Positions 6,731-8,364 of a stretch of 8,364 nucleotides of DNA are shown here, piece after piece. The translations under genes and the position numbers were made by a program. The DNA comes from Ruminococcus flavefaciens (GTDB lineage: Bacteria; Bacillota; Clostridia; Oscillospirales; Ruminococcaceae), in NCBI GenBank assembly GCA_902792495.1, contig CADBAC010000031.1, positions 1-8,364 on the forward strand, given 5' to 3'. The stretch's first letter is position 1. Each line of letters begins with the position of its first letter. The notes under the pieces are model-generated. The model saw only the letters and a list, made by a program, of their open reading frames with translations, ran no database searches and had not been told where the DNA came from.

Positions 6731-6755
6731 GCAGAGCAAAACTCCGCATCTCCTT
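6731..6755 (-). promoter_or_regulatory. Shine-Dalgarno plus hairpin ahead of dxs
   Basis: In the mRNA, AAGGAG (6755-6750) is followed by AU, then a hairpin with stem GCGGAG/CUCUGC (6747-6742 and 6736-6731, one G-U pair) and loop UUUUG, then 10 nt to the dxs ATG. The linear SD-to-ATG distance is 29 nt, or about 12 nt if the hairpin is looped out. The second candidate, GGAG (6745-6742), is buried in the stem. The hairpin lacks a following U-run, so it is not a terminator. The regulatory role is inferred. Confidence 0.4.
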
Positions 6756-6759
6756 TATA

Positions 6760-7653
6760 TTAATTTTTTCTCTTCAGAAGCATCTCTGTAAGCTGTCTGA
6801 GGAAGCTGTTATCTTCAAATTTTTCAAGGCATCGCATTGCCTCGTCGGTAATATTTCCTGCGATCTCCTGAGCCTTTTCAACCCCGTAAAGAGTAACGAA
6901 AGTGGTCTTGTTCTCCTCCTCATCGCTTCCCACAGGTTTGCCCAGTTCTTCGGTAGTGCTTGTAACATCGAGGATATCGTCGATTATCTGGAAAGCAAGT
7001 CCCAGCTTATAGCCGTATTCCTTTGCAGCTCCGATCACAGTGCTGTCAGTGCAGCCTGCACAGATACAGCCCATAATGCATGAGACCGAGATCAGTTCGC
7101 CTGTCTTATGGCGGTACATATTTCTCAGGTTAGCCTCGTCCACATCATTTCTCTGCTCATTCTGCATATCTATGACCTGTCCGCCTATCATGCCGTTTTT
7201 GCCGACAGCACGGGCAAGTTCGGAAATTATCCTTATTTTCTGCTCAGGGGAAAGCTTATCATCGTCAGCGATAAGTCCGAACGGCAGTACGGAGAGTGCA
7301 TCTCCTGCAAGAATAGCCATAGCTTCACCGTGGGCCTTATGGCACGAAAGTCTGCCTCGTCTGTAGTCGTCGTCATCCATAGCAGGGAGATCATCGTGGA
7401 TAAGCGAAAATGTGTGTATCATCTCGATAGCAGCAGCCGGTGCAGCAGCATTGCCGATATCGCCGCCGAGAGCATTGCAGAAAGCGTACACCAGTACAGG
7501 GCGTATCCTTTTTCCGCCTGCTTCAAGGGAATAATTCATTGCTTCGATAAGATCTTTCTGTGCCTCTGTCCCGGGAGAATGTGCATTGTACTTTCTCAGG
7601 TTCTCCTCCACAAGGCTGATGTATTCCGAAAATTTTTCCTTAAAATCACTCAT
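6760..7653 (-). CDS. ispA: Polyprenyl synthetase: farnesyl (or geranylgeranyl) diphosphate synthase
   Basis: Condenses isopentenyl diphosphate with allylic diphosphates to give FPP or a similar short-chain product, feeding undecaprenol and quinone side chains. The 297-residue protein is all-helical by family. GGKRIRP (46-52) binds diphosphate. The first aspartate-rich motif is DDLPAMD (87-93) within SLIHDDLPAMDDDDYRRG, almost as in E. coli IspA. GGQVIDM lies at 157-163 and the second aspartate-rich motif is DDILD (225-229), followed by GKPVGSDEEENKTTF (238-252). Phe82, five residues before the first motif, fits a short-chain product, but FPP versus GGPP cannot be fixed. The ATG at 7651-7653 lies 1 nt after the xseB stop (TGATATG). 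An in-frame ATG ten codons earlier has GGAGG touching it and adds a basic stretch (MTVQRRRKND) atypical of the family, so it was not chosen. Confidence 0.93.
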   Translation of the reverse strand: MSDFKEKFSEYISLVEENLRKYNAHSPGTEAQKDLIEAMNYSLEAGGKRIRPVLVYAFCNALGGDIGNAAAPAAAIEMIHTFSLIHDDLPAMDDDDYRRGRLSCHKAHGEAMAILAGDALSVLPFGLIADDDKLSPEQKIRIISELARAVGKNGMIGGQVIDMQNEQRNDVDEANLRNMYRHKTGELISVSCIMGCICAGCTDSTVIGAAKEYGYKLGLAFQIIDDILDVTSTTEELGKPVGSDEEENKTTFVTLYGVEKAQEIAGNITDEAMRCLEKFEDNSFLRQLTEMLLKRKN

Positions 7654-7654
7654 A

Positions 7655-7858
7655 TCATTTTTCCGACGGCGCTGTACCGTCATCCTCCGTTATTTTGATC
7701 TGAGCCTCGTCAAGCTGCTTTCTGCATAAAGCCGCAGCCTTAACGCCTTCGCCGTAAAGCTCCACAGCCTTTTCAAGGGGAATATCGCCCTTTTCCAGCT
7801 CTGAAACTATTCTGCTCAGTTTTGTCATATTATCTTCAAAGGTTACTTTCTCTTCCAT
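7655..7858 (-). CDS. xseB: Exodeoxyribonuclease VII small subunit
   Basis: The small subunit of exonuclease VII, several copies of which coat each XseA and are needed for activity of this single-strand DNA exonuclease. The 67-residue protein has typical size and shape. Two amphipathic helices form a hairpin: FEDNMTKLSRIVSELEKG (about 7-24), then the turn DIPLEKAVELYGEG (25-38), then VKAAALCRKQLDEAQIKI (39-56) and a short acidic tail. The family pattern L..IV..LE.G...LE.A..L...G......C...L..A...I is complete. The ATG overlaps the xseA stop by 1 nt (TAATG), with GGTGG (7865-7869) 6 nt upstream as a modest ribosome site, so synthesis is coupled to xseA and subunit supply follows it. Its last codons also hold the ispA Shine-Dalgarno and hairpin. 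Confidence 0.95.
   Translation of the reverse strand: MEEKVTFEDNMTKLSRIVSELEKGDIPLEKAVELYGEGVKAAALCRKQLDEAQIKITEDDGTAPSEK
7664..7688 (-). promoter_or_regulatory. Shine-Dalgarno plus hairpin ahead of ispA, inside the end of xseB
   Basis: In the mRNA, GGAGG (7688-7684) is followed by A, then a hairpin with arms UGACGGU (7682-7676) and GCCGUCG (7670-7664), two of the seven pairs being U-G, and loop ACAGC. Ten nt then lead to the ispA ATG. The linear distance from GGAGG to ATG is 30 nt; with the hairpin looped out it is about 11 nt. No good SD lies closer (only GGAAAAAU). The structure is seen; its function is inferred. Confidence 0.4.
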
Positions 7859-8364
7859 TATATACCACCGTTCTGTTCTTCCTCATGAACTTCCTTTATC
7901 TCCGCTGATGCCGTACCTTTGCCGAAGCGGATATCGACAGTATCTCCCACGGAAATACCGTCAGTGCTGCTGAGAAGTCTGTCTCCGCTGTAGACCAGTG
8001 AATAGCCACGGGACAGCACTTTAAGCGGACTGAGACTTTCAAGCCGTCCGATACGCTCGGAAAGCTGTGAAGAAAGCCTTTCCATGTAACGCTGAAAAGC
8101 CGCTGAATTGCGTTTTTCCAGTGCGCTGAGCCGTTCCCCCGAAAGCTTCATCCTGTTCTCGGGAGACTGTGCAGCAAGCTTTGCGTTCAGCACAGTAAAT
8201 CTGTCAGCCGCCCTGTCAAGTGCCGCAAATGCACTTCTCTCCGCACGGCGCTGAAGCATATCTATCTTCTCGTAAAATGTACTTATATCGGGAGCCGCCA
8301 GTTCTGCCGCAGCTGACGGAGTAGGCGCTCTAAGGTCAGCAGCCATATCGGCTATGGAAATATC
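7858..8364 (-). CDS. xseA: Exodeoxyribonuclease VII large subunit, C-terminal part (cut by the right edge)
   Basis: The catalytic subunit of exonuclease VII, which degrades single-stranded DNA processively from both ends. Only the last 168 residues are visible; the family is about 400-450 residues, so the OB-fold and most of the nuclease domain lie past the right edge. The first visible residues, DISIADMAADLRAPTPSAAAEL, match the highly conserved XseA motif ADLRAPTPSAAAE. They show that the frame continues past the ATG at 8344-8346, which is internal. A long charged helical coiled-coil region follows (about 35-110 of the visible part), the XseB-binding arm. The C-terminal signature SPLKVLSRGYSLVYSGDRLLSS (about 112-133) and GDTVDIRFGKGTASAEI come next. 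The stop overlaps the xseB start. This is the most upstream gene seen; the operon promoter is outside the window. Confidence 0.95.
   Translation of the reverse strand, partial: DISIADMAADLRAPTPSAAAELAAPDISTFYEKIDMLQRRAERSAFAALDRAADRFTVLNAKLAAQSPENRMKLSGERLSALEKRNSAAFQRYMERLSSQLSERIGRLESLSPLKVLSRGYSLVYSGDRLLSSTDGISVGDTVDIRFGKGTASAEIKEVHEEEQNGGI

Larger units (their letters stand above)
487..8364 (-). other. Probable single operon: xseA-xseB-ispA-dxs-tlyA-nadK-argR-recN-histidine phosphatase, then GH42
   Basis: All genes share one strand. Junctions from right to left: 1-nt overlap (xseA/xseB), 1-nt gap (xseB/ispA), 39-nt gap before the dxs ATG, 14-nt overlap (dxs/tlyA), then gaps of 10, 11, 10, 13 and 12 nt. 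Several Shine-Dalgarno sites overlap the preceding stop or lie within the preceding gene. No terminator hairpin with a U-run on the minus strand was found in any junction. Co-transcription is inferred from this packing. Confidence 0.8.

Noticed and set aside
7430..7460. GCAGCA-type repeats in ispA
   Set aside because: They are simple alanine codon runs (the APAAAI region) common in this part of prenyl synthases.
7654..7683. Upstream in-frame ATG extending ispA by 10 codons
   Set aside because: GGAGG abuts the ATG with no spacing, the added residues are basic and atypical of the family, and they lie inside xseB. It is kept only as an alternative.
7108..7698. Plus-strand open frame of 196 codons antisense to ispA
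   Set aside because: It is a shadow of ispA, whose aspartate-rich motifs establish the true frame.
8344..8346. ATG as the start of xseA
   Set aside because: The frame is open to the right edge and the codons before it encode part of the conserved XseA motif, so this methionine is internal.

Overview
The window is a tightly packed block of minus-strand housekeeping genes. It suggests a Clostridia-type Firmicute of moderate GC, plausibly from the Ruminococcaceae/Oscillospiraceae. The basis is gene order: in transcription order (right to left) it reads xseA – xseB – ispA – dxs – tlyA – nadK – argR – recN, an arrangement known from Bacillus/Clostridium-type genomes. Genus cannot be settled from the sequence alone.

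Right to centre (8364 to 1049): the C-terminal part of the exonuclease VII large subunit (xseA, cut by the window edge) overlaps xseB by 1 nt. Next come a farnesyl/geranylgeranyl diphosphate synthase (ispA) and 1-deoxy-xylulose-5-phosphate synthase (dxs), both in isoprenoid synthesis. They are followed by a TlyA-type rRNA 2'-O-methyltransferase overlapping dxs, NAD kinase, the arginine repressor and RecN. Gaps between genes run from overlap to about 40 nt, and most Shine-Dalgarno sites lie on or beside the stop codon of the gene before, so this is almost certainly one translationally coupled transcript. Its promoter lies beyond the right edge. Genome maintenance (xseAB, recN), isoprenoid supply (ispA, dxs; dxs and ispA are the entry enzyme and a chain-elongating enzyme), ribosome modification (tlyA), NADP supply (nadK; NADPH is used by the isoprenoid route) and arginine regulation share one message.

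Left (1048 to about 166): where spore-formers commonly carry spoIVB and spo0A after recN, this window has a histidine-phosphatase gene with a TTG start and then the first ~107 codons of a GH42-type beta-galactosidase.

Far left (1 to about 180): GC falls from roughly 50% to 28% by hand count. The GH42 gene breaks off and a plus-strand fragment of an unrelated membrane protein, with some EpsG/Wzy-polymerase character, meets it head-on. This is either a rearrangement breakpoint or an assembly chimera.

No RNA genes, CRISPR arrays or insertion sequences were seen. The structures most worth checking are the left junction, a perfect 21-nt palindrome inside tlyA followed on the plus strand by a T-run, and two successive genes (ispA, dxs) whose good Shine-Dalgarno lies about 30 nt upstream of the ATG with a hairpin in between.
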